34,004 nt of DNA from Bacillota bacterium. GTDB taxonomy: Bacteria > Bacillota > Sulfobacillia > JAJZYS01 > JAJZLH01. Below, one piece after another: positions 16,789 through 28,137 of the stretch. Both the position numbers and the translations under genes were made by a program. Every line of letters starts with the position of its first letter. The stretch's first letter is position 1. Below the pieces are notes generated by a model. It did no database searches, was not told the origin of the DNA, and was given only the letters and a program-made list of their open reading frames with translations. The DNA lies in contig JAJZLY010000024.1 in the NCBI GenBank assembly GCA_021850485.1, forward strand, positions 1 through 34,004, read 5' to 3'.

Positions 16789-18444
16789 GTGACCCACCGC
16801 GACGACTTTCGGCCCTTGCTTGGACTAAGGATCCCGATGCGCGACGGTGTCGGCCTGGCTGCCGACATCTACTTGCCGTTGTCGGCTGGAGCGCACCCCG
16901 TCGTTTTGCTGCGCACGCCGTATCTGCGCACCACGGCGGAGATAGCTGCCACGGGCGCCTTCTGGGCTCGTTCTGGCTACGTCTTCGTCGCCGTCGACGT
17001 ACGCGGGCGCGGAGACTCAGAGGGGGAGTTTCGGCCGTATCGGGCCGAGGGCGAAGACGGCTTCGATGCGATCGAGTGGTGTGGAGCTCAGTCCTTCAGC
17101 ACCGGCGCCGTTGGCACCATCGGCGCCTCTTACAGCGGCAAGATCCAGTGGCAGGCGGCGCTGCAAAAACCGCCGCACCTGAGGGCGATGGTCAGCGTCG
17201 TGCCACCGTCCGATGCCCATGTTGAATCGCCCACTGGTGCGCCGTCGCCCATGTCTTTGTGCTGGCTACACCTGGTGAGTGGCCGCCTGAATCAGAACTT
17301 GGATCTGGTGGACTGGGAGAAGGTGTACTGGCACCTGCCGCTTGCCAGCATGGACCAAGAGCTTGGCGCAAAGAACGGACGCTGGCAGGCGAGCTGCGCA
17401 CCATCCACGCCCGGACCTTCTCCTACGGACTATCAACGGCGGATGGATGAGCTGGACCTGCCTGCCTTGCACATATCCGGCTGGTATGACGATGAGCAGA
17501 TCGGCACGCCCCTCAACTACCGGCTGATGTCACAGCGGGCGGCCAGCGAACGGGGAAGAAACAGCCAGCGGCTGCTGATCGGACCCTGGGGCCACCGGGT
17601 CAATCAGCAGAAGCTGGGGACGGTGGATTTCGGGCCCAGCGCCGTGATCGAGCTGGACGACATCATGCGCCAGTTTTTTGACCGCCACCTCAAAGGTACC
17701 CCAGAAGACGGGTGGGCCAAGCCTGTCCGCATCTTTATGATCGGTGATGGCTGGCGAGAGATCGATCAGTGGCCGCCCAGTGATATGACAACTCAGCCGT
17801 TGTACCTGACCTGCACGCACGGCGCCAATAGCCGACTCGGTGATGGCCAGCTCAGCCCAACGTTGCCCGCGGGTAGCGGCGAGGATCACTATCTGGCGAA
17901 CCCGCTGGACCCGGTGCCTTTTTTGACTGAAGCGCTCTCCCATCAGATCGGTGGCGCCGACGACTATCGAGTGGTTGAAGAGCGCCAAGACCTCTTGGTC
18001 TATACCTCGGCCAAACTTTCTGAACCGGTCGACCTTCTGGGGCCGGTGCGGGTGGTGGTGCATGTCGCCTGCAACGTGCGAGACCTTGACGTGATGGCCA
18101 AGCTGCTCGATGTCTTTCCGGACGGACGGGCGGAGCGGGTGGTCGATGGCATGGTGCGCGGGCGCTACCGTCACGGCATGGGGCCCCAATCCTTGCTCGA
18201 AGCGGGGAGCGAAATCGAGTTGGACATCGACCTCTGGAACGTCGGCCGGCGCTTCGCGCCTGGCCACGCCGTCCGGCTGGAGATTGCCTCAAGTGCTCAC
18301 CCCAAGTACCCGCGCAATCTGCACACCGGCGGCGACCTGGCACAGGAAACGGCTGATCAGGCGATCGTGGCCGAGGTGCGCCTGTTACACGGGCCGGACC
18401 ACCCGTCGCGCATCTTGCTGCCCGTGGTGCGTGGCCGTCTGTGA
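16789..18444 (+). CDS. CocE/NonD-type hydrolase (X-Pro dipeptidyl-peptidase fold)
   Basis: The 551-residue product matches the CocE/NonD family. An alpha/beta-hydrolase core has its nucleophile in GASYSG (Ser114), the acid in GWYDDEQIG (Asp234) and the base in GPWGH (His269); a C-terminal jelly-roll (PepX_C-like, from about residue 330) follows. Opening segments RIPMRDGVGLAADIYLP and VAVDVRGRGDSEGE are typical. Members hydrolyse esters or cut X-Pro dipeptides; the substrate here is unknown, though the neighbouring peptidases make a peptide role plausible. The GTG start at 16789 has AAGGGG nine bases upstream. It diverges from the S9 gene. Confidence 0.88.
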   Translation: MTHRDDFRPLLGLRIPMRDGVGLAADIYLPLSAGAHPVVLLRTPYLRTTAEIAATGAFWARSGYVFVAVDVRGRGDSEGEFRPYRAEGEDGFDAIEWCGAQSFSTGAVGTIGASYSGKIQWQAALQKPPHLRAMVSVVPPSDAHVESPTGAPSPMSLCWLHLVSGRLNQNLDLVDWEKVYWHLPLASMDQELGAKNGRWQASCAPSTPGPSPTDYQRRMDELDLPALHISGWYDDEQIGTPLNYRLMSQRAASERGRNSQRLLIGPWGHRVNQQKLGTVDFGPSAVIELDDIMRQFFDRHLKGTPEDGWAKPVRIFMIGDGWREIDQWPPSDMTTQPLYLTCTHGANSRLGDGQLSPTLPAGSGEDHYLANPLDPVPFLTEALSHQIGGADDYRVVEERQDLLVYTSAKLSEPVDLLGPVRVVVHVACNVRDLDVMAKLLDVFPDGRAERVVDGMVRGRYRHGMGPQSLLEAGSEIELDIDLWNVGRRFAPGHAVRLEIASSAHPKYPRNLHTGGDLAQETADQAIVAEVRLLHGPDHPSRILLPVVRGRL

Positions 18445-19160
18445 ACACCGGCCAGAGTGCTCGGCGCCAACAGATCTGGTGGATTGCCCGCATTGTTGGC
18501 GCGCTAATCGTTCTCGGTGCCATCGTCTGGGTGGGTAGCGACCCGCGTCTAATTGGCGCTGAATTCCACTGGTTTCACCAGACGGTGGCCCAGGCCGGCG
18601 CCATGGCACCGGTGATCACCGTGGCGGTGATCACCGTGCATGCTGTGTTGCCCTATCCGGTGACGCCGGTGATTGTGCTGGCGGTGGCCGTGATGGGACC
18701 GCTGACTGGACTCCTTTCCAGTTGGACTGGCTTGATGATGGCGGCCTACCTCGGTTTCTATCTGGCCAGATGGCTGGGCCAGCCGCTGTTGGCCCGGCTG
18801 GTGCCCGCCCCTGTGGTCGATCGACTCAGTCCCTATGTGATGGCATTGGGGCCGCTGGGTGTGTTTTTGGCCAGGGTACTGCCGGTGCCCTTCGCCCCGG
18901 TCTCCCTCCTGGCCGGCCTGAGCTCGGTCCGGCCGCTCGCCTACGGTCTGGCGACCGGACTCGGGATCTTGCCAGGCTTGGCCGTGGTTGGGCTGTTGCT
19001 CAATCGCAGTGCTGGAGTCTGGGAGGTGTGGGTGATCGGTGGCGGGTTTGTGGTCGTCCTCTTCTTTGCCTGGCAGGCACAGCACCGCCTGCTGCGGCGA
19101 GACCGGCCAGCGGTACAGGAGGGTGTGGGCTCCGGATCGAACTCTTCACCAGACAAGTAG
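18441..19160 (+). CDS. VTT/DedA-type (TVP38/TMEM64-like) membrane protein
   Basis: The 239-residue product has about six hydrophobic segments and the VTT-domain signature. It has a paired re-entrant region (VTPVIVLAVAVMGPLTGLLSSWTGLMMAAYLGFYLARWLG) and the conserved ARVLPVPFAPVSLLAGLSSV segment with the arginine and prolines typical of DedA-like proteins. Members are thought to move lipids such as undecaprenyl phosphate or phosphatidylethanolamine across the membrane. The GTG start overlaps the stop of the hydrolase gene as GTGA, so the two are coupled. Confidence 0.82.
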   Translation: MNTGQSARRQQIWWIARIVGALIVLGAIVWVGSDPRLIGAEFHWFHQTVAQAGAMAPVITVAVITVHAVLPYPVTPVIVLAVAVMGPLTGLLSSWTGLMMAAYLGFYLARWLGQPLLARLVPAPVVDRLSPYVMALGPLGVFLARVLPVPFAPVSLLAGLSSVRPLAYGLATGLGILPGLAVVGLLLNRSAGVWEVWVIGGGFVVVLFFAWQAQHRLLRRDRPAVQEGVGSGSNSSPDK

Positions 19161-19178
19161 CACCGAGGAGGAGTCCGT

Positions 19179-20252
19179 ATGCCCCGCCTCCAGCGCCTGC
19201 AGCAGGCGCTTGACCCCGGTCAAGCGCTGTTGGTCACATCCCCGATTAACATCCGCTATCTGGCCGGACTGATGATCCACCCGGCCGAACGGTTCTACGC
19301 GCTGCTGGTGACGCCCGAGCAGGCGGTTCTGTTTGTGCCGGAACTGGAGCAAACGGCGGCCCGAACCTTTCACGGCCAGATCGTGCCTGTCTCCGATGCC
19401 GAGGATCTAGCCGCCTTGCTGGCGGCGCACAAACCTGCCGGTTCGCTGGCCGTGGAAAAGCGCCACCTGACGGTGGAGCGCCTGGAGCTGGTACAGGCCG
19501 CCTGGAAGCTGCCGAGTGTTTCCGACTGCAGCGCACGATTGGAAGGCCTGCGGCTGATTAAGGATGACGATGAGTTGAGCGTGATCCGGCGGGCTTGCCG
19601 GGTGATCGACGAGGTGGTGCCGTGGGCCCACGAGCAACTGAGCGAAGGGATGACCGAGCGCGACCTGGTCAGCCTGATCGACCAGCGCTTGGCGCAGCAT
19701 TATAGCGTTCGCCCGGCGTTTTCATCGGCGGTTCAGTTTGGCAAGAACAGCGCCCTGCCGCACGGATCGCCAGGCAGCTACAAGCTGGCGGCGGGTGACG
19801 CCGTGTTGCTCGACATCGGGGCACAGGTCGAAGGCTATCCCTCAGACATCACCCGCACCGCCTTTTGGGGTCCTGCCTCAGCCCAGATGAAACGGGTCTA
19901 TGGCGTCGTTTTGGAGGCGCACCTGGCGGCCAGTGCCAAGTTGGGGCCGGGCGTGGTCGTCGGCGAGGTGGACAAGGCTGCTCGAGAGGTGATCGATCGG
20001 GCCGGCTTCGGCGACAAGTTCAGCCACCGGGTGGGACACGGGCTGGGGCTGGAGGTGCATGAGGCACCGTCGATGCATGGTCACAATACGACCACACTTC
20101 AGCCTGGCATGGTGGTGACGGTGGAGCCGGGGATCTACCTACCCGGCGAGGGTGGCGTTCGGATCGAAGACGACTATTTGATCACGGACCAAGGCGCCGA
20201 GCGGATGACGACGGCGGATCGTCACCTGATCGAGCTGTCGACCGCTCGCTGA
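19179..20252 (+). CDS. Xaa-Pro peptidase, M24B family
   Basis: The 357-residue product has an N-terminal creatinase-like domain (residues 1-125) and a pita-bread metallopeptidase domain. All five dinuclear metal ligands are present: Asp212 (LLDIGA), Asp223 (PSDITRT), His287 (GHGLGLEVHE), Glu316 (TVEPGIY) and Glu330 (VRIEDD). Such enzymes remove residues next to proline in peptides, in the cytoplasm. ATG at 19179 follows a strong GAGGAGGAG. It is the last gene of the rightward trio and, with the S9 and CocE-type genes, suggests a peptide-breakdown cluster. Confidence 0.92.
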   Translation: MPRLQRLQQALDPGQALLVTSPINIRYLAGLMIHPAERFYALLVTPEQAVLFVPELEQTAARTFHGQIVPVSDAEDLAALLAAHKPAGSLAVEKRHLTVERLELVQAAWKLPSVSDCSARLEGLRLIKDDDELSVIRRACRVIDEVVPWAHEQLSEGMTERDLVSLIDQRLAQHYSVRPAFSSAVQFGKNSALPHGSPGSYKLAAGDAVLLDIGAQVEGYPSDITRTAFWGPASAQMKRVYGVVLEAHLAASAKLGPGVVVGEVDKAAREVIDRAGFGDKFSHRVGHGLGLEVHEAPSMHGHNTTTLQPGMVVTVEPGIYLPGEGGVRIEDDYLITDQGAERMTTADRHLIELSTAR

Positions 20253-20264
20253 GGCGCACAAAAC

Positions 20265-21587
20265 TCAGCTCAAAAGTCCCGGTGCCAAGCGGGCGCAGGC
20301 GGCCTCCAGCTCCTGGTCGGAAACCGCAGTCTGGCGACCGGCATCGAACAACTGTGTGACCCAGGCAGCGACCGCGGCCAACTCCGGCTGCTCCTTGCGG
20401 ATCGGGGCAAGTCCAGCCAGCTGCCGCCGCCTGTTCACCCAAAAGGCGATCGCAGCCAGTCCGCCCTTGTCGCTGACCAGAACCCCGGGCAAGACGCCCA
20501 GCAGCGCACTGGTGTCAAAGATGGAGTAGATCTCAGGATCTTTCATCAGGCCATCGGCATGGATGCCGGCCGCCGTCAAAGCCATGGACGAGCCGACGAA
20601 CGGCATGGTGGGCGGAATCGTTACCCCCAGTTCTTGTTGGAAGAAGTGGGCCACCTCAGTGATCGCCAAGGTGTCGATGTCGGTGCGCCCGCTGATGCCC
20701 ATCCACAAAAAGATCAGCCCCTCGAGCGGAGTGTTGCCGGTGCGCTCGCCGAAGCCGAGAAGGGTGCCGTTGACGGCGGCCACGCCCTGCAGCCAGGCGG
20801 CCATGGCATTGGCCACGCCCAGATGGAAGTCGTTGTGACCGTGCCACTCCAACAGCCGGCCCGGTGTTCCCGTTTGGTCCACGATCGTCCGGATCAACTG
20901 CGGAACGCCGCGCGGCAAGTCAGCCTGCGACCACGGCAGTCCAAAGCCCATGGTGTCGCACAGGCGCACCCGGATCTCCACGCCGCTTTCCACGGACAGT
21001 TCGTGCAGGCGCTCCAGATACGGCACCACAAAGCCGGCCACGTCTGAACGGGTGACGTCCTCCAGGTGGCAGCGCGGCCGGATGCCCAGCGCCAGGATGT
21101 CCTTGACGATGCCCAGATAACGGTCCAGAGCCTGACTCCTGTTCAGCCCCAGCTTGGAGAAGATGTGGTAATCAGAGGCCGGTGTCAGCACTCCGGTCTC
21201 TGCAACCTGAGCCGCCTTGACCAACGGGACATCCGATGTGGCGGCGCGGATCCAAGCCGTGACCTCAGGGAAGCGATAGCCGCGCTCTTGGCACAGCGTC
21301 ACCGCCTGCCGATCCCGGTCGGCGTACAAGAAGAATTCACTTTGGCGAATCAGGCCGTCCGGCCCAGCCAGCCGATGCAGCAGGTCGAACAACTGTCCGA
21401 CCTGAGTCGGCGTGTAGGGCGGCCTGGCCTGTTGGCCGTCGCGAAAGGTCGTGTCGGTCAGGTACAGGTCGGGGCCTGGCGTCAGCGGCAGCCCTTCTTG
21501 CCGCATCGGAGACAGTGGTGGCGTGTGGTACGGGAAGAGGTCTCGGAATAGGACCGGTGCCGGTGGCTCGATCAGCGGCCTGGCCAA
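20265..21587 (-). CDS. LeuA/NifV-family acyltransferase, possible Re-citrate synthase
   Basis: The 440-residue product is a DRE-TIM metallolyase (HMGL-like domain). The motif TDTTFRDGQQARPPY replaces the common DTTLRDGEQ and supplies the arginine and metal aspartate. A metal-binding HGHNDFHLG and GERTGNTPLEG follow. The family joins acetyl-CoA to a 2-keto acid. The TTFRDGQQARPPY form and the N-terminal LFRDLFPY segment recall a clostridial subgroup that I associate with Re-citrate synthase (EC 2.3.3.3); homocitrate or isopropylmalate synthase remain possible. TTG at 21587 was chosen because GGAGAGGAG lies upstream and it keeps LFRDLFPY; ATG at 21506 would remove it. No LeuA regulatory domain is seen. 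Confidence 0.72.
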   Translation of the reverse strand: MARPLIEPPAPVLFRDLFPYHTPPLSPMRQEGLPLTPGPDLYLTDTTFRDGQQARPPYTPTQVGQLFDLLHRLAGPDGLIRQSEFFLYADRDRQAVTLCQERGYRFPEVTAWIRAATSDVPLVKAAQVAETGVLTPASDYHIFSKLGLNRSQALDRYLGIVKDILALGIRPRCHLEDVTRSDVAGFVVPYLERLHELSVESGVEIRVRLCDTMGFGLPWSQADLPRGVPQLIRTIVDQTGTPGRLLEWHGHNDFHLGVANAMAAWLQGVAAVNGTLLGFGERTGNTPLEGLIFLWMGISGRTDIDTLAITEVAHFFQQELGVTIPPTMPFVGSSMALTAAGIHADGLMKDPEIYSIFDTSALLGVLPGVLVSDKGGLAAIAFWVNRRRQLAGLAPIRKEQPELAAVAAWVTQLFDAGRQTAVSDQELEAACARLAPGLLS

Positions 21588-21684
21588 GCTGTCACGCTCC
21601 TCTCCACTCCACGAAACACCCCGGCCGGTGAAATGAGAAGCGCAACAGAAGGATCTGGTTGATGCGAAAAGCGAATCAGTCCCC

Positions 21685-22575
21685 ATGGACATCGATCTGC
21701 TGGAGACCTTTCTTACCGCCGCCAAAACCGAGAACTTTCGGCGGGCGGCACTGCTGCTGCATCGGTCGGAGGCGGCGGTCTCACGCCAGGTGCACAGCCT
21801 TGAACAGTCCATCGGCCGAGAGCTGTTCGTACGCGAGGCCAAACATATCCGGCTGAGCGAGGCAGGAGTCGAGTTCTTGCCCCAGGCTCGGCGGGTTCTG
21901 GACGCCTGGCAGGCGGCGCAGGAGTCGGCCCGGCCGCAGGGCACAGGTGGCCGGTTGCATCTGGCGGTATCGGCCATGGTGGCCGAGGTCTATCTGCCGC
22001 GCCATCTGGCTAGCTGGGCCAAAGGCCACCCCCACGTCGATCTGGATCTGGAAGTGCTGCCGTCTGCCGACATCCCGGCAACAGTCGCCAGTGGCCGGGT
22101 GGCCGTGGGCATCGGCCGCCATCTGATCTTCCTGCCCGGTCTGGCGGTTGGTCGGTTGTGGCAGAGCCGACTGGTGCTGGTGGTCGGCACCCCGACCGGC
22201 GACCATGACGCAGCGTTGCCCACGGCGGCCGATCTGCTGAGTGGCGGGGTGCTGTTCACGCATAGCCATCCCGGCTATTGGGACGAGCTGCTGGTCACGC
22301 TGCGCCGCCACGGGTACACACCCCGGGCCGTTGCCGTGCGTCAGGTGGCCGTCACCAGGCGGCTTGTGGAAGAGGGGTTAGGAGCATCCATCCTACCCCG
22401 GGTGGCGGTGGCCCGCGAACTGGCCGAGGGCCGGATGGCAGAGGTGGAGTTGCCGGGAGTGCCGCTGCCGGCCGACAGCGTCTATCTGATGGTGCGGCGC
22501 GGCTCGAACCCGCCGGCGGTTGAGGACTGGGTGGCCGGGTTAACCAGGGGCCGGCCCCTGCCCTTGGGCGGCTAG
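21685..22575 (+). CDS. LysR-family transcriptional regulator
   Basis: The 296-residue protein has an N-terminal winged helix-turn-helix (residues 1-60, AALLLHRSEAAVSRQVHSLEQSIGRELF) and a periplasmic-binding-protein-like effector domain (about 90-290). It diverges from the synthase-like gene with a 97-bp gap, the classic arrangement in which LysR proteins control the neighbour and themselves. The effector is unknown; a 2-keto acid or citrate-related compound would be a reasonable guess. I found no convincing T-N11-A operator in the gap. ATG at 21685 lacks a strong ribosome site. Confidence 0.88.
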   Translation: MDIDLLETFLTAAKTENFRRAALLLHRSEAAVSRQVHSLEQSIGRELFVREAKHIRLSEAGVEFLPQARRVLDAWQAAQESARPQGTGGRLHLAVSAMVAEVYLPRHLASWAKGHPHVDLDLEVLPSADIPATVASGRVAVGIGRHLIFLPGLAVGRLWQSRLVLVVGTPTGDHDAALPTAADLLSGGVLFTHSHPGYWDELLVTLRRHGYTPRAVAVRQVAVTRRLVEEGLGASILPRVAVARELAEGRMAEVELPGVPLPADSVYLMVRRGSNPPAVEDWVAGLTRGRPLPLGG

Positions 22576-22636
22576 GCATGGCGGAGTAGTCCGGGCTTCG
22601 GTATCCTAGAAGGGACCAATGGCAGGAGGGGACGGC

Positions 22637-25074
<2,438 letters not shown>

Positions 25075-25078
<4 letters not shown>

Positions 25079-25455
25079 CCAAGTGGGTCCGGTTACGGCG
25101 GCAGCCGAACGGACAGGTGATCCACGCCCACGTGGCAGTGGCGGACGCGTTCTGGACCAGATTCCAAGGCTGGATGGGGCGGAGCGCCATTGGCCCCCAA
25201 GATGCGCTGCTGTTGACCGAGACCCCGGCCATCCACACCATGTTCATGCGCCAGCCGATTGACGTGGTGATCTTGTCCAAGGCGGGCCGGGTCCTGGCGG
25301 TGGCGCCAGCAGTGGCGCCTTGGCGACTGCTCAAGCCGGTGCCGACGGGGCGCCACGCGCTGGAACTGGCGGCCGGCCAGGCCAGTGATCTGGCGATCGA
25401 GGTGGGAGACAGCCTGAGCTGGGAGCCGACCTCGCCGCCGGACCAGAGCGCCTGA
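25075..25455 (+). CDS. DUF192 family protein
   Basis: The 126-residue product belongs to DUF192. It shows the family pattern [18 protein letters not shown], the [21 protein letters not shown] core and a closing [11 protein letters not shown] strand. The family has a compact beta fold of unknown function; many members are secreted, but no signal peptide is seen here. The ATG overlaps the gyrA stop by four bases, so it is translated with gyrA. A link to gyrase function is not implied by the family. Confidence 0.85.
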
Positions 25456-25480
25456 GTGAGGCGGCGTCGCGGCCCGGATG

Positions 25481-25489
25481 TGCTAGCAT
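25481..25489 (+). promoter_or_regulatory. Candidate extended -10 promoter of pdxS-pdxT
   Basis: TGC followed by TAGCAT forms an extended -10 hexamer (four of six matches plus TGn). It lies about 40 bases before the pdxS ATG. No -35 of note is present, as is usual for extended -10 promoters. Confidence 0.5.
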
Positions 25490-25529
25490 GGTGGCGGCCC
25501 AAGATCGGCCCCAGAGGGAGATACACGAC

Positions 25530-26414
25530 ATGAGCGAACAGGGAACGTTTCGGGTCAAAGCTGGACTGGCCGAGATGCTCAAAGGCGGCGTCATCATGGA
25601 CGTCACCACTGCCGAGCAGGCCCTGATTGCTGAGCGTGCCGGTGCCTGTGCGGTGATGGCGCTGGAGCGCGTACCGGCAGACATTCGAGCCGCCGGTGGC
25701 GTGGCTCGGATGGCCGACCCGGTGAAGATCAAGGAGATCATGGCGGCGGTCACCATCCCGGTGATGGCCAAGGTCCGGATCGGCCACTTTGTGGAGGCCC
25801 AGATCCTTGAGGCGCTGGCTGTCGACTACATCGACGAGAGCGAGGTCCTGACGCCGGCTGACGACGCCAATCACATCGACAAGTGGAAGTTCACCATCCC
25901 CTTTGTCTGCGGTGCCAGAAACTTGGGCGAGGCCTTGCGCAGGATTGCTGAGGGCGCCGCCATGATCCGCACCAAGGGCGAGCCCGGCACCGGCAACGTG
26001 GTGGAGGCCGTGCGTCACCAGCGCCTGGTGCAGCAGGAGATCCGCAAGGCCGTCAGCACGCCGGAAGACGAACTAGCGGTCTACGCCAAGGAGCTCGGTG
26101 CACCCCTGGACCTGGTCAAGGCGGTGCATGACAGCGGCAAGCTGCCGGTGGTCAACTTTGCGGCCGGCGGAATCGCCACGCCAGCAGACGCGGCCCTGAT
26201 GATGCAACTTGGCTCAGACGGCATCTTTGTGGGTTCCGGCGTGTTTAAGTCGCAGGATCCTGAGGCCACGGCCCGAGCAGTGGTCCGGGCCACCACGCAC
26301 TACAAAGACGCCGCTGTGTTGGCCGAAGTGTCGGAGCATCTGGGTGAACCGATGCGCGGCCTGGAGATCTCGCGACTGGGTCCAGACGACAGGATGCAGG
26401 ACCGCAGCCGGTGA
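25530..26414 (+). CDS. pdxS: Pyridoxal 5'-phosphate synthase, synthase subunit PdxS
   Basis: PdxS makes PLP from ribose 5-phosphate, glyceraldehyde 3-phosphate and ammonia supplied by PdxT. The 294-residue TIM barrel has the exact family length from ATG at 25530. It has the key residues at standard numbers: Asp24 (VIMDVTT), Lys81 (VMAKVRIGH) and Lys149 ([12 protein letters not shown]). The AGGGAG ribosome site is nine bases upstream; an upstream in-frame start at 25488 would add 14 unrelated residues. The stop overlaps pdxT as GTGA. Confidence 0.97.
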   Translation: MSEQGTFRVKAGLAEMLKGGVIMDVTTAEQALIAERAGACAVMALERVPADIRAAGGVARMADPVKIKEIMAAVTIPVMAKVRIGHFVEAQILEALAVDYIDESEVLTPADDANHIDKWKFTIPFVCGARNLGEALRRIAEGAAMIRTKGEPGTGNVVEAVRHQRLVQQEIRKAVSTPEDELAVYAKELGAPLDLVKAVHDSGKLPVVNFAAGGIATPADAALMMQLGSDGIFVGSGVFKSQDPEATARAVVRATTHYKDAAVLAEVSEHLGEPMRGLEISRLGPDDRMQDRSR

Positions 26415-26989
26415 GAGTCGGCGTCTTGGCCCTGCAAGGGGCCTTTCGGGAACACATCGCGACCTTGGCCCGACTTGGCGTTGAGAGTCGCGAGGTGCGC
26501 ACGGTCAAGGATCTCGAGGGAGTCGAAGGGCTTATCTTGCCCGGCGGAGAGTCCACCACCATTGGCATGCTGATGGATGAATACGGCCTGATCGAGGCCT
26601 TGCGTCAGGGAGAGATGCCGCTGTTTGGCACCTGTGCCGGCATGATCGTGTTGGCCAAAGACATCCAAGGCTCCACACAGCCGCGGCTGGGCCTGATGGA
26701 CATGGCGGTGGATCGCAACCACTACGGCCGCCAGCGAGAGAGCTTTGAAACCGAGATCGCCGTGACCGGCCTGCCCCAAGGTGTGCGCGGCGTGTTCATT
26801 CGGGCGCCGGTTGTGACCCGCACCGGGCGCGGGGTGGAGATCTTGGCCCGCCATCAGGGTGAGGTCGTTTTGTGCGCCGAAGGCAGATGCCTGGCAGCGG
26901 CGTTTCACCCAGAGTTGACCGACGACACCCGGCTGCATCGCATGTTCTTGGACCGCTTCGTAGAAAAGGTTCCGGCCCGCCGCCGCTGA
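26411..26989 (+). CDS. pdxT: Pyridoxal 5'-phosphate synthase, glutaminase subunit PdxT
   Basis: PdxT hydrolyses glutamine and channels ammonia to PdxS in a 12+12 complex. The 192-residue class I glutaminase shows the start [13 protein letters not shown], the LPGGESTT motif, the nucleophile Cys75 in FGTCAGM, and His166 and Glu168 in AFHPELTDD. The GTG at 26411 overlaps the pdxS stop. The pair lies between gyrA and serS, as in other Bacillota. Confidence 0.96.
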   Translation: MRVGVLALQGAFREHIATLARLGVESREVRTVKDLEGVEGLILPGGESTTIGMLMDEYGLIEALRQGEMPLFGTCAGMIVLAKDIQGSTQPRLGLMDMAVDRNHYGRQRESFETEIAVTGLPQGVRGVFIRAPVVTRTGRGVEILARHQGEVVLCAEGRCLAAAFHPELTDDTRLHRMFLDRFVEKVPARRR

Positions 26990-27054
26990 GCTGGTCGGCG
27001 GCTGGCCCAGACGATGGCTGGCGGCTGGGCGCTGCCTGCCCCTAGCGGACCAGC
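26990..27054. terminator. Possible bidirectional stem-loop between convergent genes
   Basis: GCTGGTC (26990-26996) pairs with GACCAGC (27048-27054), and GCCCAG (27005-27010) with CTGGGC (27025-27030) inside it. It spans the 52-bp gap between the convergent pdxT and membrane-protein genes. There is no T-run on either strand, so a terminator function is only suggested by position. Confidence 0.3.
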
Positions 27055-28124
27055 AGGCGGAGCGCTAGGACCACGGCGGCAATCGCCGGTATCAGCAGCC
27101 ACGCTTGCCAGCGGCCGAAGTTGAAGGTCCAGCCGATGCCGAAGCGCTTGGCCACGATAATGGCCGGGTCCTGGGGGTTGAAGTAGACCAGGCCGCCCTT
27201 CCACAGGCGGTCGTCGTCGCGGGCCACCAGACCGGTGTCCGGCCCCTCCGCAGACGGGAGACGCACCCCCTCCTGGCCCATCCGGTAGCTGATGAGGACG
27301 ACGGCGACGGCAGCCAGTAGCGGGACGAGAACGATGCCCAGGTGCACGGGGAGAGCAGGCGGCAGAAGTCCCCAGCTCAGCAGGCCGCTGGCCAGAAGGG
27401 TCAGATTGACGGCGGCGACGAGGAGCAGGAGCAGCCTGATCATACCGGTGCGAAACCGCCAACTGCGCTGCAGGGAGGCCTCTGGGTGGGCGGGGTCGAG
27501 CTGGCGGGGGCTTCGCCAGGTGAAGTACGAGAGTGCGACGAGCAGGGAGGTGACCACCAGTTCCACCCACAGGGGGAACAGGGCGCTGCCCCAACTCTTG
27601 CTTGCATACCGGTTTGGCTGACCGCTGAGGTTGAAGTGGACGGCGATCTGCGCCGGCAGGGCAGGATAACGTAGGGCGCCGACGACCGCGGTTAGGGCGA
27701 TCAGGAGGAGGGCCGGCAGCAGGTATAGCCAGGGGAAGGCGCCCTGCCCGAGATCGGGCGCCGTCGCTGCGGCAGCCCCCTGGTGCAGGCCGACGAACCA
27801 GTGCCCGGCCTGTTTCGCCCGCAGCACCTGGCGGTGAGCGACCAGGTAGTTGGCGAAGAAGAGGGCGAGGAGCAACAGCTGAGGCGCGATCAGAGTGACC
27901 GAGGGCCTGGCGATCAAGAGCAATAGCGCCAGGGAGATGAGGGCACTGAGCGCCAGCCGGAGGCGGAAGCCGCGGGTTGCCGCCCGCACAGCGATATCGC
28001 TCTGGTATGCCGGCGGGATGCGTACCCCGAAGGAGATGGTTTGGGCTACCATCCCGGGCAGGAACCAGAAGGCAGCGGTGACCGCCACCAAAGTGGCGGC
28101 TAGGACTAGGTCAATGGCGAGCAT
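27042..28124 (-). CDS. DUF1648/DUF5808-type membrane protein
   Basis: The 360-residue product has about eight hydrophobic segments. Between them lies a DUF1648-like segment (YPALPAQIAVHFNLSGQPNRYASKSWG). Near the C-terminus is a DUF5808-like stretch (DDRLWKGGLVYFNPQDPAIIVAKRFGIGWTFNFGR) ahead of the last membrane helix. Similar proteins (SdpI/YhfI-like) often sit beside GntR or ArsR regulators and are tied to immunity or envelope stress, but the role here is unknown. The ATG at 28124 has AAAGGGG eight bases upstream, overlapping the end of the GntR gene, so both form one operon under the operator at 28536-28558. Confidence 0.78.
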   Translation of the reverse strand: MLAIDLVLAATLVAVTAAFWFLPGMVAQTISFGVRIPPAYQSDIAVRAATRGFRLRLALSALISLALLLLIARPSVTLIAPQLLLLALFFANYLVAHRQVLRAKQAGHWFVGLHQGAAAATAPDLGQGAFPWLYLLPALLLIALTAVVGALRYPALPAQIAVHFNLSGQPNRYASKSWGSALFPLWVELVVTSLLVALSYFTWRSPRQLDPAHPEASLQRSWRFRTGMIRLLLLLVAAVNLTLLASGLLSWGLLPPALPVHLGIVLVPLLAAVAVVLISYRMGQEGVRLPSAEGPDTGLVARDDDRLWKGGLVYFNPQDPAIIVAKRFGIGWTFNFGRWQAWLLIPAIAAVVLALRLLVR

Positions 28125-28137
28125 GGCGACTACCCCT

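Noticed and set aside
18564-18580. Second parS-like site around GGTTTCACC
   Set aside because: Only the left half resembles parS; the palindrome is not completed. Similar half-sites at 26899 and 31480 were dismissed for the same reason.
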